The notes beneath the pieces are model-generated. The model was not told the DNA's origin. It searched no databases and saw nothing but the letters and a program-made list of their open reading frames with translations. Both the position numbers and the translations under genes were made by a program. A stretch of DNA of 64,000 bases from Megalonaias nervosa (Eukaryota; Mollusca; Bivalvia; Unionida; Unionidae): positions 1-64,000 of the forward strand of contig JAECUM010011114.1 of NCBI GenBank assembly GCA_016617855.1, in the 5' to 3' direction. This document shows, one piece after another, positions 42,001 through 47,388 of this stretch. Within the stretch, counting starts at the first letter, position 1. Every line of letters starts with the position of its first letter.

Positions 42001-42357
42001 AACAGGTATACAAGTGCATTCTTTGAAAGAATGTTTTTTCATTGACTTCATCATTGATTGCATGATTGCAGTCTATGTGATTTTATCTTTTCTTACTGAG
42101 ACATAAAGATGACTAGTTCTTATAATTGAGTGATTAGAGTTATTTCCCAGGATTCATAAAAAAAATGAAAATAATTGTTTTGATTCAGTGATAAATATTT
42201 ATTACTGAGCCAGTTTGTCACTGAATTTGAGTGTTAGTCACTCAGAATTATTAAAATATACAAACTGTTGAATATTTCTTATTTCAAATAATGTAGTTGA
42301 GTACTTTCTTGTTGATATTGGTACTGTGTAATTTTTGCAACATGATCTGTGAGCCTC

Positions 42358-42427
<70 letters not shown>

Positions 42428-45400
42428 AATCTGTGTAACAAAGCAAATTGTCTCTTAGACTACAAACTTATATTGTAGAGGTTTCAAGTTATTGGCGTTG
42501 AACTTTTAGCTGGAAACAACTTCATCTGGTGAAAATGGCATTACACCCCCCCCCCATGACTGTTACATTTTTTGTGGCATTTCTGTGGAATACGAATAAA
42601 GTTTCGTATCTTTTGATGTGAGCCTATTGTCTTAAAGAAGGAAAGAGGGTCCATGGACAAGGAAACAATGTCCATGGAATCCGAATGTATGATAGTTGAA
42701 GAAAGAAATAGTTCTCACTAGGTCACAGCTCAGAAAAGAAGATAAAAGAGAAGAAAGTCAAGTTCTTAGTGAAAGAAGAGAAAAAGGAGATAAACAGGAA
42801 AGGATGCATTTTAGGAAAGGATGCATTTTTAGAATCCTGTGGAGATAAGTTATAAAAAGAGAGAGAGAAGAAGATAATAAAGTCTTAATAATAATACTAA
42901 CAACATTAAGGTATAAGAGTTTATTAATTTCTGGCTCATACCCAATATGGGTGCACACCCGTATAATTCAAATTCCATTTATTAATTTGTTATTTTCTGT
43001 CTATTTTGCAGGCAGCCCATTTCTTCTGGGCCACATGGGCAGTCATCCAGGCCAAATATTCCAAGATTGACTTTGATTTTCTAGGGTATGTCATCTTTTT
43101 ATGTTCACCTATATTTACCCAATATTACATCTCTCCACCATAGAAGGTGTACATTTTTGGGTTTTTCACTGTTTGTCTATTAGTGAGATAGCTAAATGCT
43201 CATGAGCTAAACCAGATAAAATTTTATATTTAAATACAGTGAAACTCAGACAAGTTTTCATTTCTCTACTCATCTCAGGGGGACAGTTAATCTCCTTCAT
43301 GCTTGCTTCACTTTGAAATGCCATGATGGTAAAAGCTTATAAACTCATAGCCACAACTCTAAGGCACATGTTGTGCATCTCCAAGGTAGATGGGTTGGGA
43401 AGCATCAGAGTGATTGACATTTGAATGGGTCTACGCATGAAGACCCACCCTTGGAAAAACAGACATCAGTAATTCATAATTGGAAATCAGAGGAAAAATC
43501 ATCAATTATATGATGTTGTTGTTGTTGTTTGAGTTAAATTGCCTTGTTTCAGTGCATACACAGTGGCCAGATTAATGGGTGGAGGAAGATCCTGGGAAAA
43601 CACCAGTAACAAGACTGGCCCACAGGAACTACTGACAAGCTTTCTCACATACCCACCTTGGCTGAGTCCATAAACCAAAACCATATGGACAAATGTGAGA
43701 TGGCAGTGATCAGTAAAAGCAAGTACTTTAGACCACTCAGCCCACACAAAGTCCCCCTATATTATTTGTTTAGGAAATAAAAAAAAATCATGTTGAAAAA
43801 TTGTGAAGTCTTCAGTACATGTGTCTTTAGAAAAGGTTGATGTGCTTCTATTGCACAACTTTTATGCAGTTTGTTAATGCATTATAATAGATTTTCAGTA
43901 GTATGACAGATTGCTAATACATGATTATAGATTTGCAGTAGTATGACAGATTGCTAATACATGATTATAGATTCGCAGTAGTATAACAGATTGCTAATAC
44001 ATGATTATAGATTTGCAGTAGTATGACAGATTGCTAATACATGATTATAGATTTACAGTAGTATGACAGATTGCTAATACATGATTATAGATTTACAGTA
44101 GTATGACAGATTGCTAATACATGATTATAGATTTGCAGTAGTATGACAGATTGCTAATACATGATTATAGATTTGCAGTAGTATTACAGACACTTTATGC
44201 AATCAGAAGATTCTGGAAAATGCACTTCTTCTTTACAGCATTCTCTTCAGCAATGGTTAGGCAGGGCACAGGAGGGTGTACCACCCACTTCCCTGTCTCT
44301 GGTCGGGTGATGTTTGGGGCCTCGCTGAACTTAATCAAAGATAAGGAAGGAAGACAGTTTCTTCCTTGTCTCTCTCTGAATTAAATTGGAGTTTTGCTTC
44401 TCTGGGTCCCTAAGATCTCAAGAAAGGATTACTGTATTTTCTTTGGAGACATGAGGTTTGCGGGAGGTTGTAAATGGGTGCAGAGTGAGTCTCGCTCTCC
44501 CATTAGGGAGGAGCAGCACCCTCCCCAATCCGTGAGAGCAGAGAACGGGTCTGGCCCTCCTGTGAGGGAGGAGCAGCACCCTCTCTTTTCCACTAAGACA
44601 GAACAAACTGCACCCTCCCCTCATTCAGGAGCAGCACCCTCTCCTCACCCACATCTTGGTGCAGGTTGAAAATGAGTTGCACCCACTACCACCACCAAGG
44701 AGGGAACAGCACCTTAAGTCCCTGGTGTCCATTGTCAATGGTAGAATCAAGATACCCAATAAAGGGGGGGAGAGCTTGGATATGAGTCTAACAGATCTGT
44801 GGAAGGGTCTTCCTACAGATCTGAATTGTCTGACTGGTCTTTGAGTACTGGACATAAGTCATTGACTGGACACTGGTCATTGGAGTTCCTTGGTATGGGG
44901 ATTAGGATCTGATTGTATATACTACAGACTGCAGATTCATCTGATTGGAGATTCGAAAACTGCTCACATACTATGCTAGGGAGGCAATTCTGTTTCAGGC
45001 ATTCCCCCCTTTTCTTTTAATGCCTTTAAATTCCTATGGGATGTGAGCCCTTGTACAGCATTGGTCATTTCCTTGCATGCAACCAGGGCAATCAGGACCA
45101 TGGCCTCATGGTTGAGAGGTTGATGCTGCAGGCTGTGGACCAGATCTTCCTCTTGTGGCTTTGGGTCCAAAAAGGAGGAAGTCAACGGGCCATATTTTCC
45201 CAAATGCTTCAGGTGGGTAGAGAGTAACTTTCCTCATAGAGCCTTATGCTAGGGACATTCTGTTAGCTGCATGTCAGGAGTTGCAGATTCAGCTTCCTCT
45301 TACTCTCCACCAAGTCTCCCCAGCAAGAAAAGGACATTGCCCTGCATCACAGGAATGAGACAGGATGAAGACATCCTTTCTGTCCTCCATGCTGAGACCT

Positions 45401-46716
45401 TTGGTCTCGGCTTCAAACTATATGATTCGCACCCATTCCTGGCCACTGAAACCTTCCAATTTGGATGCTGAAGTGATTCAGCTCTTTGTTTCCATGGGTC
45501 CAGGGCTTGCCTTGCAGATTAGACACTGGTACTTTGGGGCAAAAAAGCTAGGCCATTGGTAACCTTAGCTTTGCATGCTGACCACATTTCAGTAATGCCG
45601 ATAAACCTGGAAGAGAAGTAAGAGATGCAATCTCTTGTCAGAAGGGTGTGGTAGAGAGGCTGTTCAGTTCATTTAATTTCATTATGTATCCAGTTCCTCC
45701 TTTGTTGATGATCGGTTTATCCACAATGGCCAGCTAGAGTCCCACATTGATCTGTCTGACCTTTGGTCCATATTGACCAGGCTGGGTCTTCTCTCAACCG
45801 GGAGAAATTGGAGCTTACTACATTCAGGATTTCATCTTTGTGTGGATTAATTTCTGCACAAACAGGATTAGTCTCTGTTCCTTTGGGCAGAGTAGTTCAG
45901 ATTCTCTCCTTTTTTGAGGCTCTGAGGGCAATGACCACATTGTCAGTTCATTGTTTTCTTTCTCTGCTGGGAACCTTGTACTCCAGCTTGGACATGGTTC
46001 CCCACAGGCAAACTGCATTTTGCCCTCTGCATTTTCTCCTTTTGACAAACTGGAAACTGTACAGGGACCCTCTAATTGTTCAGATGTCTTGTCATCTGTT
46101 TTGGCGGACAAAATGAACTGGTTTCTGACTGGAATCCCCATACATGCATTTGAACCCCACTCCTGTCAGTTTGCAGACATGTCAGATTCAGGATGTGGCA
46201 CTCGTCTGGAGCTGGAAGGACTGATTCTTCAGAGTTCATGTTCCAAGAAGAATCTATCCTCCGCATCAACAATTTGGAAATGAAGGCTGTCTTCTAGTTC
46301 TTCAGGGGTGCATCGATAAAATAAGAATTCACTGCATGACAGTCTCCTGACAATACATGACAGCCCCCCCAAACTACATTTCAAGTTGTATGAAAATTGT
46401 TAATGCATGATATATTAACAATCAAATAAAGATTAGTAATACATATTAGATTTATATTAGTATTTCATATTGTCAATAAATTATTATAGATTTATAGTAG
46501 TTTTTCAAATTGTTAATACATGAATATAGATTTATAATAAGTACCACAGATTGTTGATACATGATGAGAGATTTAGAGTAGTATGCCAGACAGATTACCC
46601 TAGTATGATAGATTATTAATACATGATGATTTTCTTTCTGTAGGTATGGAATTATGAAGTACAATGAATTTCTTTCACGTAAAGATGAGTTCCTATCCTT
46701 GAAACTGCCAGACTAA
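245..46716 (+). CDS. ETNK: Ethanolamine kinase, 8 coding exons (245-376, 15240-15502, 21651-21788, 30790-30932, 34362-34445, 38808-38971, 43012-43085, 46644-46716)
   Basis: Cytosolic enzyme that phosphorylates ethanolamine with ATP, the first step of the CDP-ethanolamine branch of phosphatidylethanolamine synthesis. The exons sum to 1071 nt, 356 residues plus stop, close to the roughly 360 residues of animal ETNK1. Landmarks in order: the TDGITN nucleotide-binding loop (47-52); the Brenner-type phosphotransferase motif with HND at 211-213 (D213 the likely catalytic base) and N218; the choline/ethanolamine kinase signature starting at F230-I-D-x-E-Y (D232 the likely metal ligand), followed by DIANHFCEY; then a C-terminal helical part with HFFWATWAVIQAKYS. 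All seven introns are GT..AG and junction phases are compatible (0,2,2,1,1,0,2). The start is the first in-frame ATG. No frameshift or lost key residue is seen. Choline kinase is less likely because FTDGITN and the C-terminal block read as ETNK type. Confidence 0.95.
636..963 (+). mobile_element. tRNA-derived SINE, family A, complete copy with (CA)n tail
   Basis: The head resembles a tRNA promoter, with A box TGGCCTAAGTGG at 648-659 and B box GGTTCTAACCC at 693-703. A tRNA-unrelated body follows, then a 3' end of AAAAATCCAAA and a (CA)n tail. It is flanked by perfect 12-bp direct repeats acctatataaac at 624-635 and 964-975, which mark the insertion. A second copy lies on the minus strand at 58287-58608. 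Confidence 0.85.
976..2788. other. Intron 1 sequence, nothing recognised
   Basis: AT-rich intronic sequence with homopolymer T and G runs (about 1290-1375). No coding similarity, RNA gene or repeat boundary is visible. Confidence 0.5.
2789..4442. mobile_element. pogo/Tigger-like non-autonomous DNA transposon
   Basis: The left end is CAGTAAAACCTGTTAT and the right end is the inverted form ...TTTTTACTG. Both ends are flanked by TA (2787-2788 and 4443-4444), as expected of the Tc1/mariner superfamily. A ggtggtc block (gagaccacc on the left, ggtggtcgct on the right) extends the inverted match, with a short insertion on the right. No transposase is readable. It contains a separate palindrome at 3982-4064. 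Confidence 0.55.
3982..4064. repeat. Near-perfect 83-bp palindrome inside the Tigger-like element
   Basis: The left arm (tagtctggttccctgctttg and on) and the right arm, its reverse complement (...aaccagacta), pair over about 29 bp with two or so mismatches around a 25-nt loop. This could be a small foldback element that inserted into the older transposon. Confidence 0.75.
4522..4640 (+). mobile_element. Left end of a hAT-type element (CAGGGTTCCCAC terminus)
   Basis: The terminus CAGGGTTCCCAC at 4522-4533 is followed by a GGGAAATCAGGAAAAAGTCC block and its degenerate repeat. This is a common arrangement at the ends of hAT-derived non-autonomous elements in invertebrates. A possible right end lies at 12880-12971. 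Confidence 0.4.
4641..6144. other. Intron 1 sequence between the hAT-like end and the LTR element
   Basis: AT-rich with no coding similarity. If the hAT-like termini at 4522 and 12971 belong together, this is the left interior of that element. Confidence 0.35.
6145..7083 (-). repeat. 3' LTR of the Gmr1-like element
   Basis: Ends are TGTTAC/GTAACA inverted. Conserved features shared with the other LTR are a TGACGTCA palindrome at 6384-6391, an E-box CACGTG near 6825, and AATAAA on the minus strand (TTTATT near 6223), a likely poly(A) signal. Confidence 0.9.
7084..7094 (-). other. Polypurine tract of the Gmr1-like element
   Basis: Read on the minus strand this is ATGGGGGGAAG, directly abutting the TGTTAC start of the 3' LTR, as expected for the plus-strand DNA primer of LTR elements. 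Confidence 0.8.
7218..7784 (-). pseudogene. RNase H domain of the Gmr1-like element (end of pol)
   Basis: A 188-residue open segment starts in the RT connection (EPLTNLLSKK, FLWTEKCQEAF) and continues into RNase H, with D70 in VDASD, E110 in YATIEKE, D140 in SDHNP and D184 in IADALSHV, all four active-site acids recognisable. The stop comes directly after ADALSHV, and only about 120 bp separate it from the polypurine tract. Pol therefore ends with RNase H and no integrase follows. This is key evidence for the Gmr1-like order. Confidence 0.88.
7888..8136 (-). pseudogene. Reverse transcriptase fragment with altered active site
   Basis: Carries LYKYKGMPFGMKGSPSTFQR, the usual Gypsy RT block, then the active-site box read as AYIYDVII. 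Gypsy elements have Y-x-D-D, so the first aspartate is replaced by tyrosine. Frames on both sides are shifted relative to this one (about 8137-8260 upstream, about 7785-7887 downstream), so the RT is broken in several places. Confidence 0.85.
8190..9281 (-). pseudogene. Integrase zinc-binding and GPY/F domains fused to the start of RT; integrase core deleted
   Basis: A 363-residue open frame. Residues 61-101 form the HHCC integrase zinc-binding domain (H61, H68, C98, C101, with FYWPKIQSDV between). Near residue 133 the frame passes directly into SLQAKYYGPYMVEKK (136-150), the GPY/F domain at the integrase C-terminus. The roughly 150-residue DDE catalytic core is therefore missing without loss of frame. 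From about residue 245 the RT begins (HPYRMNP, CTDYRKVN at 326-333), ending at a frameshift. The integrase parts lie upstream of RT in one frame, so the order is not an assembly of separate insertions. Confidence 0.88.
9596..10309 (-). pseudogene. Gag zinc knuckle and protease-like segment
   Basis: A 237-residue open frame. C67-x2-C70-x4-H75-x4-C80 is a CCHC nucleocapsid zinc knuckle. Around residue 150-162 the sequence PIKILRDAPQSLLL corresponds to the aspartic protease active-site region, but the DTG triad is not present (DAP). The end of the frame has the IQLLLGNDLA block typical of these protease domains. The protease would be inactive as read. Confidence 0.8.
10475..11205 (-). pseudogene. 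Gag core of the Gmr1-like element, coiled coil and capsid-like part, frameshifted
   Basis: Two overlapping frames. The first (10921-11205) is a K/E/Q-rich predicted coiled coil (heptads of LELRKLELQKEEREKQMQ type), encoded by a CT-rich plus-strand tract. The second (10475-10837) has RLVPPFSEKEVDQYFLYFEK and WPREYMSWTQLLQCVLIGKA, a capsid-type block seen in Gypsy-group gag proteins. A frameshift lies between them at about 10840-10920. Confidence 0.75.
11151..11417 (-). pseudogene. N-terminal gag fragment
   Basis: Open frame beginning shortly inside the 5' LTR (minus-strand sense). The second Met (MSSKVETFLSSPTQEQLDSL) looks like the natural start of a gag with an LSSPTQEQL-DxLKKDxLLxLA helix, as found in related invertebrate elements. 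It is frameshifted into the coiled-coil segment near 11200. Confidence 0.65.
11538..12474 (-). repeat. 5' LTR of the Gmr1-like element
   Basis: Pairs with 6145-7083. Contains the same TGACGTCA (11777-11784) and CACGTG (near 12220) sites. On the minus strand a TGGGCACTCGTCC stretch lies eight bases inside the LTR end and could be the primer-binding site. I could not assign the tRNA. Confidence 0.9.
12475..15239. other. 3' part of intron 1
   Basis: AT-rich. At 12880-12971 a block with CTGGAAAAACCCTGAAATG and TGGGAACCAT resembles the right end of the hAT-type element whose left end is at 4522. The remaining sequence to the exon 2 acceptor shows nothing recognisable. Confidence 0.4.
15240..15502 (+). 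CDS. ETNK: ETNK exon 2 (residues 45-131 and part of 132)
   Basis: The acceptor is cacttccag|AAT, and the first codons encode NFTDGITN, the conserved nucleotide-binding loop. The exon continues through the VILLRIYG strand, the ELMIDRD turn and the NGIAYGFVHG segment (the family has NGLCYEFIQG here). The donor is AG|gtaaat, phase 2. Confidence 0.95.
15503..17737. other. 5' part of intron 2
   Basis: No repeat recognised. A coding-like patch at 16621-16769 (charged, K/S/E-rich frame ending TGA) is followed by AATAAA at 16928-16933. See findings. Confidence 0.4.
17738..19778. repeat. Minisatellite, 44-bp unit, about 46 copies
   Basis: Units contain TGAAACCATTGAAT, TTGACTGAAGTA and GGTGCCAAGGCTTTA. 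Spacing of successive units is 44 bp. Two main variants occur: CCATTGAATGTTTG...GGTGCCAGGG and CCGTTGAATACTTG...GGTTCCATGG. The second is concentrated at about 18400-18900, in the middle of the array. Confidence 0.97.
19779..20370. repeat. Diffuse GGCGGAAT/GGTGGAAT-rich composite repeat
   Basis: Contains two diverged copies of a segment of about 165 bp (from CCTAGATTCCACTTATTAT near 19837 and CCTAGATTCCCCTTATTAT near 20003, each followed by AATATGCAAATTACTC). Many short gcggaat/ccacct motifs occur in both orientations to about 20370. Confidence 0.6.
20580..20880. repeat. Degenerate short tandem repeat of TTTCACTAAAATTTTGG type
   Basis: Repeated loose versions of (gag)ATTTCAC.AA.ATTTT with a spacing of about 20 to 45 bases. 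Strongly diverged, with no fixed unit. Confidence 0.45.
21018..21125 (-). mobile_element. (AAT)n tract with LINE-type 3' end on the minus strand
   Basis: The plus strand reads (aat)n aaaaactttatttagag. Read on the minus strand this is ...CTAAATAAAGTTTTT(ATT)n, the usual 3' terminus of jockey-type LINEs or dependent SINEs. Only about 70 bp upstream of the tail can be linked to it, so the insertion is heavily truncated. Confidence 0.45.
21651..21788 (+). CDS. ETNK: ETNK exon 3 (residues 132-177 and part of 178)
   Basis: The acceptor follows a long pyrimidine/adenine tract ending in aacag. The exon encodes the LIAEEMCRMH helix, equivalent to LIARQLAKIH in vertebrate ETNK, and a variable linker. 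The donor is AG|gtaaga, phase 2. Confidence 0.93.
21789..22103. repeat. Start of intron 3 with a partial copy of the palindromic dispersed element
   Basis: About 21850-21990 matches the right arm and tail of the palindromic family (gcagatctgg.tct.tgcagttt, then ggttggactt.atttataa) found at 29790 and 34688. The left arm is diverged. Confidence 0.5.
22104..22376. repeat. Minisatellite, 46-bp unit, about 6 copies
   Basis: Unit includes GGCACATTGACATGGAAG and TATACATTTTGATGGCTG. The spacing is 46 bp, the last copies are nearly identical and the first is diverged. Confidence 0.93.
22377..23569. other. Intron 3 sequence, nothing recognised
   Basis: AT-rich. A short stretch at 22515-22555 (ctgcacagtttgcagtagga) resembles the palindromic family. 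No coding similarity. Confidence 0.4.
23570..24100. repeat. (ATT)n microsatellites and a 99-bp tandem repeat, about 3.5 copies
   Basis: (ATT)n at 23570-23605 and (TTA)n(TTG)n at 24040-24095 flank three copies of a 99-bp unit that begins GTTTTCTGGTGGGCTTTTTG (23667, 23766, 23865). Since 99 is a multiple of three, the block is open on both strands. The resulting I/N/M-rich frames have no gene-like features. Confidence 0.93.
24101..26465. other. Intron 3 sequence, (ATT)n at 24543-24586
   Basis: Besides the microsatellite I see a short GC-richer patch at about 25010-25100 and a ggactcc/ggagagtc segment at 25845-25925 that may be an old transposon end (gggatttccct). No coding similarity. Confidence 0.35.
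26466..26612. repeat. Short tandem repeat, about 38-bp unit, 4 copies
   Basis: Units carry CATGGTCCTAAACAGTC and CTGATCTGTGC. The copies have diverged by several substitutions each. Confidence 0.8.
26613..27939. other. Intron 3 sequence, nothing recognised
   Basis: AT-rich intronic sequence. No repeats with visible borders and no coding similarity. Confidence 0.4.
27940..29415. repeat. Minisatellite, 54-bp unit, about 27 copies, with higher-order pattern
   Basis: Unit contains GGTATTCACTGAATAGACC, CAGTGTAAACTATTGCACA and GAG(CTGT/ACAT)AGGGCAT. Three variants recur in blocks: gagctgtagggcatggt, gaccgaatgtagaccatt and gagacatagggcatgat. Since 54 bp is 18 codons, one minus-strand frame stays open through the array and past it (525 residues, 27722-29299). 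This is a by-product of the unit length. Confidence 0.97.
29416..29789. other. Intron 3 sequence next to the palindromic element
   Basis: From about 29695 (aaataacaaagatcctgat) the sequence resembles 34605-34680, so the dispersed element probably starts here and includes the palindrome that follows. Confidence 0.45.
29790..29852. repeat. Near-perfect 63-bp palindrome, dispersed family, copy 1
   Basis: The left arm aaactgcacagacccagatc and on pairs with the right arm gatctgggtctgtgcagttt and its preceding bases over about 30 bp with one mismatch and almost no loop. A second, more diverged copy lies at 34688-34750, with shared flanks on both sides (gcagttggactt...agtatagacagta downstream). Confidence 0.9.
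30344..30597 (+). mobile_element. tRNA-derived SINE, family B, copy 1 with (ACA)n tail
   Basis: Head GGCCCCGAGTGGCCGAGTGG, with A box TGGCCGAGTGG at 30356-30366 and B box AGTTCGAGTCC at 30418-30428. The body has GTGGGTCAGTGGTTCTTCCC and a TTTTCCAGGGTTCTTCCTCC block resembling conserved central domains of molluscan SINEs. It ends in (AAC)n. Flanking repeats acaaagtttgca at 30332-30343 and 30598-30609 mark the insertion. Other copies are at 43514, 53390 and 53858. Confidence 0.88.
30790..30932 (+). CDS. ETNK: ETNK exon 4, catalytic exon (residues 178-225 and part of 226)
   Basis: The acceptor is ctctttcag|G. The exon carries the phosphotransferase motif SHNDLLLKNIIY (210-221), with catalytic D213 and N218. 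The donor is AAAG|gtatgg, phase 1. Reading on into the intron reaches a stop within about 25 nt. Confidence 0.95.
31215..31470. repeat. Degenerate tandem repeat of about 135 bp, short block
   Basis: Two diverged units with TCTAATTGGTTCTAAATGAA, ATTCATTATGACC and CATCTTGAAAATCTTATTAT. They match the array at 54520-55520 over 20 kb away. Confidence 0.65.
31798..31945. repeat. Short tandem repeat, about 40-bp unit, 4 copies
   Basis: Units share GGTATGCTTCTGTTTGGGA and TACAA(G/A)..TCC. The copies are diverged and spaced about 36 to 48 bp. Confidence 0.7.
31946..33059. other. Intron 4 sequence, nothing recognised
   Basis: AT-rich, with a short frame of about 85 codons at 31856-32110 that shows no family similarity and overlaps the tandem repeat. 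I do not call it a gene. Confidence 0.4.
33060..33720. repeat. Degenerate tandem repeat, about 135-bp unit, 5 copies
   Basis: Recurrent GAATTTGACCAAATT at about 33109, 33255, 33373, 33520 and 33652 (spacing 118 to 147), each preceded by tactaaaa.tagaaaaacc and followed by gacagaaagcat. A single further unit lies at 58640-58720. Confidence 0.7.
33721..34361. other. 3' part of intron 4
   Basis: AT-rich sequence ending in the pyrimidine-rich acceptor of exon 5. Nothing recognised. Confidence 0.4.
34362..34445 (+). CDS. ETNK: ETNK exon 5 (residues 226-253 and part of 254)
   Basis: Short 84-nt exon encoding the choline/ethanolamine kinase signature: ITFIDHEYAMFNY followed by DIANHFCEYAG. D232 and E234 are the expected metal and substrate ligands. 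The acceptor is tattttcag|AT and the donor is GCAG|gtagtc, phase 1. Confidence 0.95.
34600..34800. repeat. Palindromic dispersed family, copy 2 (palindrome 34688-34750)
   Basis: Same organisation as 29695-29900: aacaaagatcctgat.tg flank, tttactgattactcctaac, palindrome with agacccagatc / gatctgggtct arms, then gcagttggactt and agtatagacagta. The arms have several mismatches. Confidence 0.75.
35280..37337 (+). mobile_element. Decayed jockey-superfamily non-LTR retrotransposon
   Basis: Pieces in order on the plus strand: the end of an apurinic endonuclease (ATIIDNVCTNK near 35310, then LSDHSLV near 35390); a linker with DDLEMFSNFF near 35790; RT motifs DGIGPLILKI and NYRPISILP (35982-36212); a LVLKK.AFDLI motif-A remnant near 36370 with a frameshift; a TDDAT active-site remnant near 36529; a C-terminal YKCLHLAVPSG block (36839-37105). 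It ends in AATAAAGT(ATT)n at about 37337. Many stops and frameshifts make it inactive. The clade (CR1-like or related) cannot be fixed by eye. Confidence 0.78.
35982..36212 (+). pseudogene. Reverse transcriptase fragment of the jockey-type LINE
   Basis: A 76-residue open piece with DGIGPLILKIVASVLTKSL and SRNYRPISILPIMIRIIGK, the finger-domain motifs of LINE reverse transcriptases. It is frameshifted upstream and downstream. Confidence 0.8.
37695..38085. repeat. Minisatellite, about 40-bp unit, about 10 copies
   Basis: Units contain TCCCTCACACTGCATTGTTT and GTGTCACAGTGTTACATCA. Unit length varies between about 33 and 41 through small deletions, giving Leu/His/Cys-rich overlapping frames that are not genes. 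Confidence 0.93.
38086..38807. other. 3' part of intron 5
   Basis: AT-rich; nothing recognised before the exon 6 acceptor. Confidence 0.4.
38808..38971 (+). CDS. ETNK: ETNK exon 6 (residues 254-308)
   Basis: The acceptor is ttaacag|GT. The exon encodes the VDEVDFSRYP segment and the following helices to KVNKFAL, matching the VDYSLYP...VNQFAL block of ETNK1. The donor is CTG|gtaagt, phase 0. Confidence 0.94.
39794..40048 (+). pseudogene. hAT transposase N-terminal zinc-finger remnant
   Basis: Frame with SPPRKKK at the start and NFNIGHGDRDDARKHIGGKK at the end, the second half of a zinc finger of the F-C-x2-C...F-x-I-x-H-G-x-x-D-V-x-x-H type. The first half (CTVCH) lies in another frame over the same bases (near 39915), so a frameshift separates the halves. 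A diverged duplicate starts at about 40185. Confidence 0.65.
40360..40441. repeat. 82-bp palindrome inside the hAT-type element
   Basis: The left arm ttgcttataatttacctgtc and on pairs with the right arm ...gacagataaattgtaagcaa over about 30 bp, with few mismatches and a loop of about 20 nt. It is probably a foldback insertion. Confidence 0.8.
41029..43011. other. Intron 6, mostly unremarkable; (TA)n at 42359-42421
   Basis: Contains a (TA)n microsatellite of about 31 repeats and a run of nine C at 42547. Otherwise AT-rich with no recognisable element. Confidence 0.6.
43012..43085 (+). CDS. ETNK: ETNK exon 7 (residues 309-332 and part of 333)
   Basis: The acceptor is ctattttgcag|GCA. The 74-nt exon encodes AAHFFWATWAVIQAKYS and the FDFLG turn, one of the best conserved parts of the family. 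The donor is GG|gtatgt, phase 2. Confidence 0.95.
43514..43753 (-). mobile_element. SINE family B, copy 2, minus strand
   Basis: The reverse complement reads GGGGGACTTTGTGTGGGCTG-AGTGGTCTAAAGTACTTGC, then CACTGCCATCTCACATTTG, a GGGTATGTGAGAAAGCTTG body and an (AAC)n tail at 43514-43530. It is clearly related to 30344-30597 and 53390-53638, but the head is diverged. Confidence 0.8.
43860..44187. repeat. Minisatellite, 40-bp unit, about 8 copies, left part
   Basis: Units ATTGCTAATACATGATTATA and GATTTGCAGTAGTATGACAG have a strict 40-bp period. Diverged units of the same sequence resume at 46390-46640, on the other side of a DIRS-like segment. Confidence 0.95.
44188..46385 (+). mobile_element. 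DIRS-like (tyrosine-recombinase type) retroelement fragment
   Basis: GC-richer than its surroundings. At 45825-46116 a frame reads TGLVSVPLGRVVQILSFF and CFLSLLGTLYSSLDMVPH, the RT-connection pattern of DIRS elements (LxxLLGxLxxxxxxVPxGR). It is followed by SDSGCGTRLE (near 46185) and, in another frame, ILRINNLEMKAVF (near 46260), the DIRS-type RNase H signature. Upstream, 44460-44640 has a 60-bp GC-rich repeat (ggaggagcagcaccctc), and 45036-45230 a gag-like frame. No tyrosine recombinase is visible, so the 3' half is missing. Confidence 0.65.
45763..46116 (+). pseudogene. DIRS-like reverse transcriptase connection fragment
   Basis: 117-residue frame with FLSLLGTLYSSLDMVPHRQT and the following FCPLHFLLLTNW, equivalent to the conserved LLGxLxAxxxxVPLGRLHxRPLQ region between RT and RNase H in DIRS-group elements. 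The RNase H remnant follows in other frames. Nothing here suggests a host function. Confidence 0.6.
46390..46640. repeat. Minisatellite of about 40 bp, right part, diverged
   Basis: Units of attgttaatacatgatta and tagatttatagtagt type match 43860-44187 but carry many substitutions and length changes. The array ends just before the exon 8 acceptor at 46643. Confidence 0.8.
46644..46716 (+). CDS. ETNK: ETNK exon 8, terminal coding exon (residues 333-356, stop)
   Basis: The acceptor is tttctttctgtag|G. The exon encodes YGIMKYNEFL and a C-terminus ending KLPD, equivalent to the KVPE ending of ETNK1, then TAA at 46714-46716. Confidence 0.93.
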
Positions 46717-47110
46717 CCAGTGAAGATTGACCTTTGAACTTGAATTGCTCAATGAGGACTATGGTGTTTAATGTTGTCAGAGATGTTTTGCCTTATATGT
46801 TACAAAGAAACATTTTGTGATGGATATGGTGTTGTTTATTTTTAATTTTGATATAATTATTATAAACTTTTTGTCAAGAGGAATTCAAAAGATTTCCGCA
46901 ACTTAGGAAGTTGATCTTGTAGTTCACATATTTATTCACATTTCTGATAAATGTAGGAATTTTACTGTAAGTACTGATTGCTTGATTTCTTAAAGTAAAT
47001 CTCAGGTCTTTTAATATATTTTAAATATTCCATGTTATATAGGTTAATAGTATATTTTAAATATTCCATGTTATATTAGGTGATGCAATAAAATGCTTTG
47101 TAATTACTGA
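46717..47110 (+). terminator. ETNK 3' UTR with poly(A) signal AATAAA at 47087-47092
   Basis: After the stop codon come about 370 nt of AT-rich sequence. A short direct repeat (tatattttaaatattccatg) occurs at about 47011 and 47050. A canonical AATAAA at 47087-47092 is the first good polyadenylation signal after the stop. The cleavage site itself cannot be seen. Confidence 0.55.
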
Positions 47111-47388
47111 GGATTTTTGACCAGCAGATATAAACATGACAATCGGGTATCTCACTGTGTAATTCTTCGTTCTTGGTACAGTAAAACATCTGTTATCTTT
47201 AAGTCTTTAAAAATTGTAAATCTGTCTGGATATTAGTTGCTTGGTTTTTAAATGGCAATTTTAGTCTGGATAATTGACTGTTTCCCAAATTGCTTAGAAT
47301 GATTGGAGAGATCATGTAAGTGTTTGGGCTAAAAACCAAATAGATCCCATAAGGTGTCAAATTGACCTTAAGCATCTTTAACAATACA

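Noticed and set aside
44418..44855. GC-rich overlapping frames around the ggaggagcagcaccctc repeat as genes
   Set aside because: Frames on both strands reflect a 60-bp GC-rich repeat in the DIRS-like segment; at most a decayed gag region.
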